Counted from the stretch's first letter, positions 51,316 through 60,733 are shown. The stretch: 64,000 nt of DNA from Comamonadaceae bacterium (GCA_013297875.1 JAAFIW010000013.1:57674-121673), one strand, 5' to 3'. The notes: generated from the letters alone by a model not told the origin. Numbers and translations are program-made.

Positions 51316-52400
51316 ACTTTGCCGCGCAAGCACTGATTGAAAAACGCATTCGGCGCGACATCCAGTCCCTGCACGCCTACGCCATTCAAAACGCCAAAGG
51401 CCTGGTCAAGCTGGACGCGATGGAAAACCCGCACCGGCTGTCGGCTCAGTTGCAAGCCGAACTCGGCGCGCGCCTGGGCGCGTTGGCGCTGAACCGCTAC
51501 CCCGCTGGCCAGGTGAATGAGTTGCGCGCGGCGCTGGCCGCGTATGCGCAGATGCCGCCGGGCTTTGACATCATGCTGGGCAATGGCTCGGATGAACTGA
51601 TCTCGCTGCTGGCCATGGCCTGCGACGTGCCCGGCGCGGTGATCCTGGCACCCGTGCCCGGTTTTGTGATGTATGCGATGAGCGCGCAATTGCAGGGGCT
51701 GCAGTTTGTGGGCGTTGACTTGACGGCTGATTTCGAGCTGGACGGGCCCGCCATGCTGGCTGCCATCGCCCAGCACAAACCGGCCATCGTGTACCTGGCC
51801 TACCCCAACAACCCCACGGCCAATTTGTGGGACGACGAGGTGGTGGAAAGCATTGTGGTGGCGCAGGCAGAGCAGGGCGGTCTGGTGGTGATGGACGAGG
51901 CCTACCAGCCGTTTGCCTCGCGCAGCTACATCGACCGCATCACCCGCCACAGCCATGTGCTGCTGATGCGCACCCTGAGCAAGTTTGGCCTGGCCGGTGT
52001 GCGCTTGGGCTATATGCTGGGGCCGCAGGCGCTGATAGCGGAAATTGACAAGCTGCGCCCGCCCTACAACATCAGCGTGCTCAACTGCGAGTGCGCGCTG
52101 TTTGCGCTGGCACATTCAGAGACTTTTCGGGCTCAAGCCCATGAAATCATTGCTCAACGCGCTATGCTTTTTGAAGCATTTGCAGGCATTCCAACGGTCA
52201 AGGCCTACCGCAGCGATGCCAACATGATCCTGCTGCGCGTGCCTGATGCGGCCAAAACCTTTGACGGTTTGAAGCAGCGCGGCGTGCTGGTCAAGAACAT
52301 TTCTAAAATGCACCCGCTGCTTGCCAATTGCCTGCGCCTGACGGTGGGCACTGCTTCTGAAAATCAACAACTGCTGGCAGCCCTCACCGAATCTTTATGA
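51312..52400 (+). CDS. hisC: Histidinol-phosphate aminotransferase
   Basis: A 362-residue PLP aminotransferase of histidine synthesis. [51 protein letters not shown] and the catalytic lysine in [18 protein letters not shown] are present. The start overlaps the PIN toxin stop and the end overlaps hisB (ATGA). The segment [17 protein letters not shown] is encoded by bases that resemble a degenerate copy of the dispersed element, though it may be native. hisG and hisD are not in the window. Confidence 0.96.
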   Translation: MNFAAQALIEKRIRRDIQSLHAYAIQNAKGLVKLDAMENPHRLSAQLQAELGARLGALALNRYPAGQVNELRAALAAYAQMPPGFDIMLGNGSDELISLLAMACDVPGAVILAPVPGFVMYAMSAQLQGLQFVGVDLTADFELDGPAMLAAIAQHKPAIVYLAYPNNPTANLWDDEVVESIVVAQAEQGGLVVMDEAYQPFASRSYIDRITRHSHVLLMRTLSKFGLAGVRLGYMLGPQALIAEIDKLRPPYNISVLNCECALFALAHSETFRAQAHEIIAQRAMLFEAFAGIPTVKAYRSDANMILLRVPDAAKTFDGLKQRGVLVKNISKMHPLLANCLRLTVGTASENQQLLAALTESL

Positions 52401-52990
52401 CCGATCGCATCGCCAACGTCTCCCGCAACACCGCCGAGACCCAAATCACCGTTGCACTCAACCTGGACGGCACCGGCACCGCCAAGTTGTCCACCGGCAT
52501 CGGTTTTTTCGACCACATGCTCGATCAAATTGCCCGCCACGGCCTGATCGATTTAGACATTCAAGCTAAGGGCGACTTGCACATTGACGGCCACCACACG
52601 GTGGAAGACGTGGGCATCACCTTGGGCCAGGCCATGGCGCAGGCGGTGGGCGATAAAAAAGGCCTGCGTCGCTACGGCCATGCCTATGTGCCGCTGGACG
52701 AGGCGCTCAGCCGAGTGGTGATTGATTTTTCAGGCCGGCCTGGCCTGGTGATGCATGTGCCCTTTACCAGCGGCATGATTGGCGGGTTTGACACGCAGCT
52801 GACCTACGAATTTTTCCAGGGCTTTGTGAACCATGCTGGCGTGAGCCTGCACATCGACAACCTGCGCGGCGACAACGCCCACCACCAGTGTGAAACCGTG
52901 TTCAAGGCCTTCGCCCGCGCACTGCGCATGGCGCTGGAGATTGACCCGCGTGCGCCGGGCCTGATCGCCTCCACCAAGGGCTCTTTATGA
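52397..52990 (+). CDS. hisB: Imidazoleglycerol-phosphate dehydratase
   Basis: A 197-residue single-function HisB. The manganese-binding histidine motifs are seen in [20 protein letters not shown] and [16 protein letters not shown], and again in [28 protein letters not shown] and [15 protein letters not shown] are typical. It overlaps hisC by four bases. The repeat element begins two bases after the stop, before hisH. Confidence 0.98.
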   Translation: MTDRIANVSRNTAETQITVALNLDGTGTAKLSTGIGFFDHMLDQIARHGLIDLDIQAKGDLHIDGHHTVEDVGITLGQAMAQAVGDKKGLRRYGHAYVPLDEALSRVVIDFSGRPGLVMHVPFTSGMIGGFDTQLTYEFFQGFVNHAGVSLHIDNLRGDNAHHQCETVFKAFARALRMALEIDPRAPGLIASTKGSL

Positions 52991-52991
52991 T

Positions 52992-53060
52992 GTTTTTAAG
53001 CCGAATCGGCCACCAGCCCATATAAATACTGCTCAAGCAGCTATGAATTTGATAGTAAAT
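52992..53060 (+). repeat. Dispersed 68-bp element providing the hisH start
   Basis: TTTTTAAGCCGAATCGGCCA begins the copy and ACTGCTCAAGCAGCTATG ends its core, the final ATG being the hisH start codon. It is a near-consensus copy. Confidence 0.95.
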
Positions 53061-53705
53061 AAAACAGTGGCCGTGGTCGACTACGGCATGGGCAACCTGC
53101 GCTCGGTGGCCCAGGCGGTGCAAGCTGCAGCCCAGGGCACGGGCTGGAATGTGGTGATTACCAACCAGCCGCAAGCCGTCGACGCCGCCAGCCGCATCGT
53201 GCTGCCCGGCCAGGGTGCCATGCCCGACTGCATGCGCGAGCTGCGCGAGTCGGGCCTGCAAGAGGCCGTGCTGCGCGCCGCCGCCAGCCGCCCGCTGTTT
53301 GGCGTGTGCGTGGGCATGCAAATGCTGCTGGACGCCAGTGACGAAGGCAACACACCCGGTTTGGGCCTGATTGGTGGGCGGGTCGTCAAATTTGACCTGG
53401 CTGGGCAATTACAAAGCGACGGCAGCCGCTACAAAGTGCCGCAAATGGGCTGGAACCAGGTGTGGCGCGGCCCCGAACGCCACCCGGTGTTTGGCGAGGT
53501 GCCCGACGGCAGCTATTTTTATTTCGTACACAGCTACTACGCCCAACCGTCAGATGCGCGCCACAGTGCAGGCCTTGCAGACTACGGCAGCCGCTTTACG
53601 GCAGCGGTTGCACGCGATAACATTTTCGCCACACAATTCCACCCCGAAAAAAGCGCAGACCAAGGCTTGGCCCTCTACCGAAACTTCCTCCACTGGAACG
53701 TCTGA
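53043..53705 (+). CDS. hisH: Imidazole glycerol phosphate synthase glutamine amidotransferase subunit
   Basis: A 220-residue class I glutamine amidotransferase that feeds ammonia to HisF. The catalytic Cys is in [15 protein letters not shown], the His and Glu in [35 protein letters not shown] is the N-terminal strand. The start ATG and first six codons (MNLIVN) lie in the dispersed element, so the ribosome site and N-terminus are repeat-derived. hisA follows after a 136-bp gap with an inverted repeat. Confidence 0.97.
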   Translation: MNLIVNKTVAVVDYGMGNLRSVAQAVQAAAQGTGWNVVITNQPQAVDAASRIVLPGQGAMPDCMRELRESGLQEAVLRAAASRPLFGVCVGMQMLLDASDEGNTPGLGLIGGRVVKFDLAGQLQSDGSRYKVPQMGWNQVWRGPERHPVFGEVPDGSYFYFVHSYYAQPSDARHSAGLADYGSRFTAAVARDNIFATQFHPEKSADQGLALYRNFLHWNV

Positions 53706-53707
53706 TT

Positions 53708-53804
53708 CCATTCCCAAACCATCACTGTAGGTCGTTGCTCCTCCTTGCCGTGCTAAAGCACTGTCTTCGTCGTCCCGCCTACTACAGTAATGATTTGGAA
53801 ACGG
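53708..53804. repeat. Small inverted-repeat element between hisH and hisA
   Basis: CCAAACCATCACTGTAGG pairs imperfectly with CCTACTACAGTAATGATTTGG around a core GTTGCTCCTCCTTGCCGTGC then TTCGTCGTCCCGCC. The core resembles the interior of the MITE-like element (GTTGCTCCTCCTCGC, CGTCGTC). Confidence 0.7.
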
Positions 53805-53841
53805 AATAGCTCCTCTCTTCTCCGCCTCATACGGCCTAGCT

Positions 53842-54585
53842 ATGCTTCTCATCCCTGCGATTGACCTGAAAGACGGTCACTGTGTGCGCCTGAAACAAGG
53901 CGACATGGCCCAGTCCACCACCTTCGGCGAAGACCCGGCGGCCATGGCCAGCAGCTGGCTGGCCAAGGGCGCGCGCCGCCTGCACCTGGTTGATTTGAAC
54001 GGCGCATTTGCCGGCAAGCCGCAAAACTTTGCCGCCATCAAATCCATCCTGAACGCCGTGGGCGACGACATTCCCGTGCAGCTGGGCGGCGGCATCCGCG
54101 ACCTGGACACGATTGAAAAATACATCGACGGCGGCCTGCGCTACGTCATCATCGGCACCGCAGCCGTGAAAAACCCTGGCTTTCTGAAAGATGCCTGCGC
54201 CGCTTTTGGCGGCCACATCATCGTGGGGCTGGACGCCAAAGACGGCAAAGTCGCCACCGACGGCTGGAGCAAATTGACTGGCCACGAGGTGGTGGACCTG
54301 GCCAAAAAGTTTGAAGACTGGGGCGTCGAATCCATCATCTACACCGACATTGGCCGCGACGGCATGCTCTCGGGCATCAACATCGAGGCCACCGTCAAGC
54401 TGGCGCAAGCACTGACCATTCCGGTGATTGCCTCGGGCGGCCTGTCCAATATGGCCGACATTGAGCAGCTATGCGCCGTGGAGTCTGAAGGCGTGGAAGG
54501 CGTGATTTGCGGCCGGGCGATTTACAGCGGCGACCTGGACTTTGCCGCGGCGCAATCACGCGCCGATGCGCTGAACGGCGCTTGA
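53842..54585 (+). CDS. hisA: Phosphoribosylformimino-AICAR-phosphate isomerase
   Basis: A 247-residue beta/alpha-barrel isomerase of histidine synthesis. The catalytic Asp is in [53 protein letters not shown] and [20 protein letters not shown] are family hallmarks. Complete and normal length. A foreign-looking small gene begins directly at the base after its stop. Confidence 0.98.
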   Translation: MLLIPAIDLKDGHCVRLKQGDMAQSTTFGEDPAAMASSWLAKGARRLHLVDLNGAFAGKPQNFAAIKSILNAVGDDIPVQLGGGIRDLDTIEKYIDGGLRYVIIGTAAVKNPGFLKDACAAFGGHIIVGLDAKDGKVATDGWSKLTGHEVVDLAKKFEDWGVESIIYTDIGRDGMLSGINIEATVKLAQALTIPVIASGGLSNMADIEQLCAVESEGVEGVICGRAIYSGDLDFAAAQSRADALNGA

Positions 54586-55068
54586 ATGTTTAGCCGTGTT
54601 GTACTGATTGCTTTTACATCGTTATTGCTTTCGGCAGCCTGCGCTGCCGCATCTACCGATTGCCTCAAGAGTTTTTATGCTTTTGGTCAAAATTTCAAAG
54701 AGGCGCAGCTGGGGCTGAAAATTGCCAAGAAGCACTGGACTACGTCCAATCCCAATGGCGATGCAGGCGAAAAAATATTCTGGACTGCTTCGAGCGCTAA
54801 AGGCAATCGGATGGAACGATACACATGCAAGTCTTGTTCGTCACGCACTGGGATAACAGAATTGTTTTTAGTGGCTGGCACTTTGCCCTGTGGCGTTGTC
54901 AAGGGCATGCGAGGTCGGGACATCGTTAGTCGCCTGGAAACGCTGCCTTATGCTGTCGACCAGGGACGGATTATTTATAGCTTTCTTCCGGCGGAAGAGA
55001 GTTGGGTTACTTTTTTACTTACTGATGGGGTTTTGCAGGCAGTTAAGTGGGATTTCTTTCTGGATTGA
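54586..55068 (+). CDS. Secreted hypothetical protein inserted between hisA and hisF
   Basis: A 160-residue protein with a signal peptide (about 1-22, ends CAAAS) and three or four cysteines (TDCLKSF, YTCKSCSSR, LPCGVV). Base composition is clearly lower in GC than the his genes around it. It begins immediately after hisA and ends 53 bases before hisF, so it is transcribed with them. I do not recognise the family. Its presence in the his operon looks like an insertion. Confidence 0.7.
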   Translation: MFSRVVLIAFTSLLLSAACAAASTDCLKSFYAFGQNFKEAQLGLKIAKKHWTTSNPNGDAGEKIFWTASSAKGNRMERYTCKSCSSRTGITELFLVAGTLPCGVVKGMRGRDIVSRLETLPYAVDQGRIIYSFLPAEESWVTFLLTDGVLQAVKWDFFLD

Positions 55069-55121
55069 TGCCTGCGGAATTACAGAATTATTTCCATCTG
55101 TGTTGATGGATAACACAAAAA

Positions 55122-55901
55122 ATGCTCGCTAAACGCATCATCCCCTGCCTGGACGTCACCGGTGGCCGCGTCGTCAAAGGCGTGAACTTTCTGGAGTTGC
55201 GCGACGCCGGTGACCCGGTGGAAATCGCCGCGCGCTACAACGAGCAAGGCGCTGACGAACTCACGTTTTTAGACATCACCGCCACCAGCGATGGCCGCGA
55301 TTTGATCTTGCCCATCATTGAAGCCGTGGCCTCGCAGGTGTTCATTCCGCTCACCGTGGGCGGCGGTGTGCGCACCGTGGCCGATGTGCGGCGGCTGCTC
55401 AACGCGGGCGCCGACAAAACCAGCTTCAACTCAGCGGCCATTGCCGATCCCCAAGTCATCGTCGATGCCTCAGCCAAGTACGGTGCGCAATGCATCGTGG
55501 TAGCCATTGATGCGAAAAAACGCTCGGCGCAAGACGCGCAAATCAAAGGCCCCGGCTGGGATGTGTACAGCCACGGCGGGCGCAAAAACACTGGGCTGGA
55601 TGCGGTGGCCTGGGCGGTGGAAATGGTGCAGCGCGGCGCGGGCGAAATTTTGCTAACCAGCATGGATCGTGACGGTACCAAGATTGGGTTTGACCTGGAA
55701 CTGACCCGGGCCGTGAGCGATGCGGTCAGCGTGCCAGTGATTGCCTCAGGCGGTGTGGGCAACCTGGATCACCTGGCCGATGGTATTCAGACCGGCGGGG
55801 CTGATGCGGTGCTAGCAGCCAGCATTTTTCACTACGGTGAGTTCACCGTCGGGCAGGCAAAAGCCCGTATGCGTGAGCGCGGCATCGCGGTGCGTTTGTA
55901 G
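55122..55901 (+). CDS. hisF: Imidazole glycerol phosphate synthase cyclase subunit
   Basis: A 259-residue HisF barrel that makes imidazole glycerol phosphate and AICAR with HisH. The N-terminal catalytic region is [57 protein letters not shown] and [20 protein letters not shown] are also present. Complete. The operon direction is broken after it by a minus-strand fasciclin gene. Confidence 0.98.
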   Translation: MLAKRIIPCLDVTGGRVVKGVNFLELRDAGDPVEIAARYNEQGADELTFLDITATSDGRDLILPIIEAVASQVFIPLTVGGGVRTVADVRRLLNAGADKTSFNSAAIADPQVIVDASAKYGAQCIVVAIDAKKRSAQDAQIKGPGWDVYSHGGRKNTGLDAVAWAVEMVQRGAGEILLTSMDRDGTKIGFDLELTRAVSDAVSVPVIASGGVGNLDHLADGIQTGGADAVLAASIFHYGEFTVGQAKARMRERGIAVRL

Positions 55902-55915
55902 CGCACAAAAACAAT

Positions 55916-55948
55916 CGGGGTGAGACAGCCTGCTGGCCGCTCACCCCG
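55916..55948 (-). terminator. Terminator of the minus-strand fasciclin gene
   Basis: CGGGGTGAG and CTCACCCCG form a nine-base-pair stem; on the minus strand a T-rich run (TTGTTTTTG) follows. It lies downstream of the fasciclin gene. Confidence 0.8.
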
Positions 55949-55956
55949 AAGGTGTT

Positions 55957-55999
55957 GTCATCTGTCATTAGCGCCCGCAGGCGCAGTTATCCGTCATCA
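55957..55999. repeat. GATGACAGATGAC palindromic repeat, half copy 4
   Basis: GTCATCTGTCATTAGCGCCC and TTATCCGTCATC are two inverted-type units separated by a GC-rich spacer. Copy 4 has only the second half of the array and ends in the fasciclin stop region. Confidence 0.8.
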
Positions 56000-57799
56000 A
56001 GGCTTGGGCAAGATCACTTTGTCGATCACGTGAATCACGCCATTGGTGTTCAGTATGTCGGTGGCGGTGATTTTCGCGGTCCGTGCGCGCTGGTCAATGA
56101 TGTTCAAAGAGGGGTCAACGCGCAAGGTTTCACCCTGGACCGTCGTGATGTTGACATTGGTTGGAACTTCAGCCTTCAGCACGGTGCCAGGCACCGCGTG
56201 GTAGGTGAGAACCTTGGTCAACAGCGCCTTGTCTGCCAGCAGTGCCGCCTTGGTGATGTTCAGCTCCGTCAGCAAGGCATTGAACGCATCGTTGGTGGGT
56301 GCGAACACGGTGAACTGCGTGGTGCCAGACAGCGTGGTCACCAAATCGGCGGCCGCGACCGCTTCGACCAGGATGCTGAATTGCGACAGCGATTGCGCGG
56401 TTTGTACGATGGTTCTGTCCGCTGGCAGCAGCACCCGGTTGATCGTGTGAACCACGCCGTTGCTGGCCTGGATATCGGTGGCCGTGATGGCTGATTTGCG
56501 GTTGCGACCGTCGGTGATGGTCAGTACATCGAAAATGCTTTCAATCTTGAAAATGCCACCCTGAACCGTCTTGATGGCTTTGCCAGCGGGTACACCGGCT
56601 TTGTCCACCTTGGCAGGCAGCACGTGATACGTCAGCACAGCGGTCAGCAGCGGCTTGTTGGCCAAGAGGGCTTCCTTGGTGATGTTCAACTCAGCCAGTA
56701 GCTCGGTGAAGGCAGCGTTGGTCGGCGCAAACACGGTGAACGGGCCTGTACCTTTCAAGGTATCGACCAAGCCGGCAGCCACAACGGCCTCAACCAAAAC
56801 GCTGAGATTGGGGTTGCTTTGCGCCAGTGCCACCAGGTCGGGGGCTGGTGCCGGGGTTGGCAAAATCACTTTGTCAATCACGTGAATCACGCCATTGGTC
56901 GCCAGCACGTCGGTGGCGGTGATGTTGGCTGTGCGGGTGCGTTGGTCTGTGATTACCAGGGCAGGGCTGATGCGCAGGGTGTCGCCTTGTACGGTGGGAA
57001 TGGCCACGTTGGTGGGTACATCGGCCTTCAATACGCGGCTGGGCAGCACATGGTAGGTCAGCACACGGGTCAGCAAAGCGCGATCGGCCAGCAGTGCTGC
57101 TTTGGTGATATTCAACTCGGCCAGCAGCGCGTTGAACGCGTCGTTCGTAGGTGCAAACACGGTGAAGTTGCTGGTGCCAGACAGCGTGGTCGTCAAGCCG
57201 GCAGCGGTGACGGCTTCCACCAACACACTGAACTGAGGCAGGGCCACGGCAGTCTGCACAATGTTTTTGTCAGCAGGCAAGATCACGCGGTCGATGGTGT
57301 GCACCACGCCGTTTCTGGCCTGGATGTCGGTGGCAACGATTCGTGAGCTGCGGTTGCGGCCATCGGTGATGGTGAACACATTGTTGTTGGCATCAATCTT
57401 GAAAATGCCGCCCAGCACCGTGGTGATGGGCTTACCGGCCGGGATGCCTGCTTTTTCCACCTTGGCGGGCAGTACGTGGTAGGTCAATACGCTTGTCAGC
57501 AGGGGCTTGTTTGCCAGGAGCGCATCTTTGGTGATGCCCAGTTCGGTCAGCAGTGCGGCAAAGGCGGCATTAGTGGGCGCGAAAACGGTGTAAGGCCCGG
57601 CGGCTTTAAGTGTGTCTGTCAGGCCGGCGGCTACAACGGCTTCCACCAAAATGCTCAGGTCTGGGGTTGCTTGGGCCAGCTGAACAATGTCAGGTGCCGG
57701 TGCCACTGGTACTGGCGCGGGGTCGTCGTCGCCTCCGCAGCCAGTGATGAAGGCGGCGGCCAGCAAGCTGCCAGCGATAAGTGCAATTCTTCTAAGCAT
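55997..57799 (-). CDS. Lipoprotein with four fasciclin (FAS1) domains
   Basis: A 600-residue surface lipoprotein: signal with lipobox ITGC (Cys21), a Pro/Ala linker, then four FAS1 domains at about 38-176, 178-314, 320-458 and 462-598. Each has the H1/H2 pattern such as TVFAPTNAAFAALL, LTYHVLP and GVVHTIDRVILP. Domains 1 and 3, and 2 and 4, are more alike (period about 283 residues), so a two-domain unit was duplicated. FAS1 proteins mediate adhesion. It is transcribed against the his genes, with a good AAGGAG site. Confidence 0.95.
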   Translation of the reverse strand: MLRRIALIAGSLLAAAFITGCGGDDDPAPVPVAPAPDIVQLAQATPDLSILVEAVVAAGLTDTLKAAGPYTVFAPTNAAFAALLTELGITKDALLANKPLLTSVLTYHVLPAKVEKAGIPAGKPITTVLGGIFKIDANNNVFTITDGRNRSSRIVATDIQARNGVVHTIDRVILPADKNIVQTAVALPQFSVLVEAVTAAGLTTTLSGTSNFTVFAPTNDAFNALLAELNITKAALLADRALLTRVLTYHVLPSRVLKADVPTNVAIPTVQGDTLRISPALVITDQRTRTANITATDVLATNGVIHVIDKVILPTPAPAPDLVALAQSNPNLSVLVEAVVAAGLVDTLKGTGPFTVFAPTNAAFTELLAELNITKEALLANKPLLTAVLTYHVLPAKVDKAGVPAGKAIKTVQGGIFKIESIFDVLTITDGRNRKSAITATDIQASNGVVHTINRVLLPADRTIVQTAQSLSQFSILVEAVAAADLVTTLSGTTQFTVFAPTNDAFNALLTELNITKAALLADKALLTKVLTYHAVPGTVLKAEVPTNVNITTVQGETLRVDPSLNIIDQRARTAKITATDILNTNGVIHVIDKVILPKP

Positions 57800-58032
57800 G
57801 GTTGACTCCTTGGGTGGGTCTGGTTTCCAGGTTGAACAAACTCAGCATGCAACCTAAAACTAGGTGGAAATAAAAAATACCAATCGGTCGCATGCAGACT
57901 AAATAGTATTCGTCGGCGTAGACTCATGCAAGCAGGAAAACACTTTTTTACTAACCCCCAGCTAATTGTGTCGGGTTGCTTGCCGCTTGCCAGTCTTGTT
58001 GGAAGTTCGCGTAATCAACGACAATTTCCCTC

Positions 58033-58422
58033 ATGAACTGGTTAAACGATGTGAAATGGGATGCGCAGGGCCTGGTGCCGGTGATTGCGCAAGAGCAGGG
58101 CAGCAACGACGTGCTGATGTTTGCCTGGATGAACCGCGAAGCGCTGGAAAAAACAGCCGAGCTGGGCCGTGCCGTGTATTTCAGCCGATCGCGGGGCAAA
58201 CTGTGGTTCAAGGGCGAAGAGTCGGGCCATGTGCAAACCGTGCACGAAATTCGCATGGACTGCGACAACGACGTGATCCTGCTCAAAGTGACCCAGCGGG
58301 GTCACGAGCCGGGCATTGCCTGCCACACCGGCCGCCACAGCTGCTTTTTCAGTCTTTACCAAAACGGTAACTGGTTGGCGACCGAGCCGGTATTGAAAGA
58401 CCCTGCCTCCATCTACAAGTAA
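58033..58422 (+). CDS. hisI: Phosphoribosyl-AMP cyclohydrolase
   Basis: A 129-residue HisI. The zinc and magnesium ligands are in [13 protein letters not shown] (Asp-Cys-Asp) and [13 protein letters not shown] (Cys and His). [20 protein letters not shown] and [13 protein letters not shown] are typical. It starts 230 bp after the divergent fasciclin gene, so it needs a promoter there rather than readthrough from hisF. hisE follows after five bases. Confidence 0.97.
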   Translation: MNWLNDVKWDAQGLVPVIAQEQGSNDVLMFAWMNREALEKTAELGRAVYFSRSRGKLWFKGEESGHVQTVHEIRMDCDNDVILLKVTQRGHEPGIACHTGRHSCFFSLYQNGNWLATEPVLKDPASIYK

Positions 58423-58426
58423 GCAC

Positions 58427-58804
58427 ATGACTTCAAACGACACCCTGGCGCAACTGGCCGCCGTGATTGAAAGCCGCCTGCCGGCCCGCGGCGGAGACGC
58501 CGACACCAGCTACGTGGCCTGCTTGTTGCTCAAAGGCCCGGATGCTTTTTTGAAAAAAATTGGTGAAGAAGCCACCGAGGTGGTGATGGCTGCCAAGGAC
58601 GCCCAGTACAGTGCCAGTGATGAAAACAAACAAAAAATTGTGGGCGAAGTGGCCGACCTGTGGTTTCACAGCCTGATTGCACTGGCGTGGTACGGTTTAT
58701 CACCGGCTGACGTGCTGGCAGAACTGGAGCGGCGTGCGGGTACCAGCGGCATTGAGGAAAAGGCCTTGCGCAAGGCACAAGAACGCGAAATCAACCCTCG
58801 TTGA
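58427..58804 (+). CDS. hisE: Phosphoribosyl-ATP pyrophosphatase
   Basis: A 125-residue HisE of the MazG-like all-alpha fold. [15 protein letters not shown] and [20 protein letters not shown] hold the acidic metal-binding residues, with [16 protein letters not shown] sequence near the start. It is separate from hisI, as usual in betaproteobacteria. A membrane protein and an HIT protein follow in the same orientation. Confidence 0.97.
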   Translation: MTSNDTLAQLAAVIESRLPARGGDADTSYVACLLLKGPDAFLKKIGEEATEVVMAAKDAQYSASDENKQKIVGEVADLWFHSLIALAWYGLSPADVLAELERRAGTSGIEEKALRKAQEREINPR

Positions 58805-58816
58805 GGAGAAATAAGC

Positions 58817-59170
58817 ATGAGCGAAACCAATTTGGCGGAATTTGACGGCAAGTCGTCTGCTGACCGCACGGTGATGCATGTGCTGTATGGCTTGCACACC
58901 CTGGCATGGGTGGGTGGCTACATACCGGCGGTAATTGCCATGATCGTCAACTACATCAAACGTGGCGACGAAAACGACGCGATCTACCTGAGCCACCACA
59001 ACTACATGATCCGCACCTTTTGGTGGGCTCTGCTCTGGTTTGTGCTGACCTCGCCGCTGTGGTTTCTGTTCGTCTTACCTGGCTGGATCGCCTGGATCGT
59101 TGTCGGTCTTTGGTATCTGTATCGCTGCATCAAAGGTTGGCTGCGCTTTACCAACGACAAACCGGCTTGA
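58817..59170 (+). CDS. Small membrane protein (DUF4870-like)
   Basis: A 117-residue inner-membrane protein with three hydrophobic segments (about 20-45, 65-90 and 88-108). It resembles DUF4870-type proteins: HVLYGLHTLAWVGGYIPAV, then AIYLSHHNYMIRTFWWALLW and LVGLWYLYRCIKGWL-like end. It is common between hisE and the HIT gene in Comamonadaceae, and function is unknown. Confidence 0.85.
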   Translation: MSETNLAEFDGKSSADRTVMHVLYGLHTLAWVGGYIPAVIAMIVNYIKRGDENDAIYLSHHNYMIRTFWWALLWFVLTSPLWFLFVLPGWIAWIVVGLWYLYRCIKGWLRFTNDKPA

Positions 59171-59195
59171 GTGCTGAATTTTGGAAAACCCACCC

Positions 59196-59555
59196 ATGTC
59201 CCACGACCCCCACTGCATCTTCTGCAAAATCGTTGAAGGAAAAATCCCCTCCCGCAAGGTCTATGAAGACGATGAAATGCTGGCCTTCCACGACATTGCG
59301 CCCTGGGCACCCGTGCACTTTTTGATGATCCCCAAGCGCCACATTCCATCAATGGCGCAGCTGACAGCAGACGATGCCGCGCTGATGGGGCGCATGCTCA
59401 CCCTGGCACCGCAGCTGGCCCTGCAGGAAGGCTGCAAGCCCTATCCCGAGGGCGGGTTCCGGCTGCTGTGCAACAACGGGCAGGAGGGCGGGCAAGAGGT
59501 GCACCACTTGCATATCCATGTGATGGGCGGGCCGCGCCCGTGGCTCAAGGGCTAG
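59196..59555 (+). CDS. HIT-family nucleotide hydrolase (HinT-like)
   Basis: A 119-residue histidine-triad protein, PKCI/HinT branch. The HIT motif is VHHLHIHVMGG with the catalytic His; CIFCKIVEGKIPSRKVYEDD is the N-terminal region. HinT enzymes hydrolyse nucleoside phosphoramidates. In betaproteobacteria this gene follows the his genes before tatABC. The ATG at 59196 was preferred over an upstream in-frame start. Confidence 0.95.
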   Translation: MSHDPHCIFCKIVEGKIPSRKVYEDDEMLAFHDIAPWAPVHFLMIPKRHIPSMAQLTADDAALMGRMLTLAPQLALQEGCKPYPEGGFRLLCNNGQEGGQEVHHLHIHVMGGPRPWLKG

Positions 59556-59651
59556 AGAGCCTGGCGTGGGCCGGATGCCTCAAGAGGGTTATGCCCGGTG
59601 GCTGTCTTGCGACACTACTAGAATCGTCCGGTTGTTTTATAGGAGTACAGC

Positions 59652-59909
59652 ATGGGTTCGTTTTCGATTTGGCACTGGTTGATCGTGTTGCTCATCATCG
59701 TTTTGGTGTTTGGCACCAAGAAGCTGAAAAACATTGGTGCCGACCTGGGCGGTGCGGTCAAAGGCTTTAAAGACGGTGTGAAAGACGGCACCACCGGTGC
59801 CGATGAAACCAAAGCAGCGGCCACAGCGGTTCCCCCCGCAGGCCAGGTGACGAGCACAGCCACCGCAGACAAAACCACGATTGACGTTGAAGCCAAGCAA
59901 AAAAGCTGA
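59652..59909 (+). CDS. tatA: Twin-arginine translocase subunit TatA
   Basis: An 85-residue single-pass protein. One transmembrane helix (about 5-22, [20 protein letters not shown]) is followed by an amphipathic helix ([20 protein letters not shown]) and a charged tail. TatA oligomerises to form the translocation path for folded twin-arginine substrates. An AGGAG site precedes the ATG. tatB follows after 33 bp. Confidence 0.97.
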   Translation: MGSFSIWHWLIVLLIIVLVFGTKKLKNIGADLGGAVKGFKDGVKDGTTGADETKAAATAVPPAGQVTSTATADKTTIDVEAKQKS

Positions 59910-59942
59910 TGGACTTGAGCACCAGCGGGTTTTAAGCGCCAC

Positions 59943-60434
59943 ATGTTTGATATTGGTTTCGAAAAAATAGCGCTCATTGGCGCGGTGGCCCTGATCGTGA
60001 TCGGGCCCGAAAAGCTGCCCAAGCTGGCCCGTACGGTGGGCACCTTGCTGGGCAAGGCGCAGCGCTATGTGTCTGACGTCAAGGCTGAAGTGAACCGCTC
60101 CATCGAGCTGGAAGAACTCAAGAAAATGAAGGAATCGATGGAGGGCGCGGCACGCGACGTGCAAGGCGCGGTGTACAACGCGCAAAACGCCATGCAGACC
60201 GCCGCCAGCGATTTTGAGAAAGACTGGGCGCAAGCCACCGGCGAAGCCGGTCAAACCAACGAAAACAGCATTGGCTACACCCCACCCGCCCCGGTTTATG
60301 TGCGGCCCAAGAAAAACTGGCGCATCAAGCAGGGCACCACGCCCAACTGGTACAAAGCCCGCAACGGCATTCGCACCAAAGCCCTATCGGGCGCGGCCCG
60401 GGTGGCTCGTTACCGGCCACACCGCCTAGGCTAA
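59943..60434 (+). CDS. tatB: Twin-arginine translocase subunit TatB
   Basis: A 163-residue TatB: helix [20 protein letters not shown] with the conserved GPEKLP hinge, amphipathic helix [20 protein letters not shown] and a long charged C-terminal tail ending in a Tyr/Arg-rich segment. It binds substrate together with TatC. tatC is separated from it by a 236-bp MITE-like element, an unusual break in this operon. Confidence 0.95.
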   Translation: MFDIGFEKIALIGAVALIVIGPEKLPKLARTVGTLLGKAQRYVSDVKAEVNRSIELEELKKMKESMEGAARDVQGAVYNAQNAMQTAASDFEKDWAQATGEAGQTNENSIGYTPPAPVYVRPKKNWRIKQGTTPNWYKARNGIRTKALSGAARVARYRPHRLG

Positions 60435-60493
60435 ACCCGCTTTTTTGCTCACGCGACCGGCGCACCGGCTTCGCGGCGAACAGCACACCCTTA

Positions 60494-60729
60494 AACCTAG
60501 AAACAGCAATTGATCGCTTATCTCGGTAATTTTTTGAATGAAATCAAACACTTGTAGCGTTGATTGGGTTCACCAGTTGGGTGACAACGCTACGCGCCCG
60601 ATTGAGCCGCCCTGGCGTGCGCTAGCGGCGTTGCTCCGCCTAGCAGGCAAGAGCCTGCGTCGTTGTCGCGCCTTGCCAGCCCACCCCATGACGGCCCACT
60701 CGGGCGCGTCCAACTGCTGTTTCTAGGTT
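60494..60729. mobile_element. MITE-like element, copy 2, between tatB and tatC
   Basis: Ends AACCTAGAAACAGCAATTG and CAACTGCTGTTTCTAGGTT (one mismatch), with an interior that closely follows copy 1, including GATTGAGCCGCCCTGGCG and the CGGGCGCGTCCAACTGCTG end. No gene of its own. Its right end lies four bases before the tatC start, so tatC's translation start is set by the element. The gap 60435-60733 holds nothing else. Confidence 0.88.
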
Positions 60730-60733
60730 CAAC

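Noticed and set aside
52126..52195. Possible degenerate copy of the 68-bp element inside hisC.
   Set aside because: The encoded [17 protein letters not shown] matches the general length and composition of HisC in this region, so it may be native sequence.
59700..59720. TTTGGCACC as a sigma-54 promoter element.
   Set aside because: It lies inside tatA coding sequence and lacks a proper GC partner at the right spacing.
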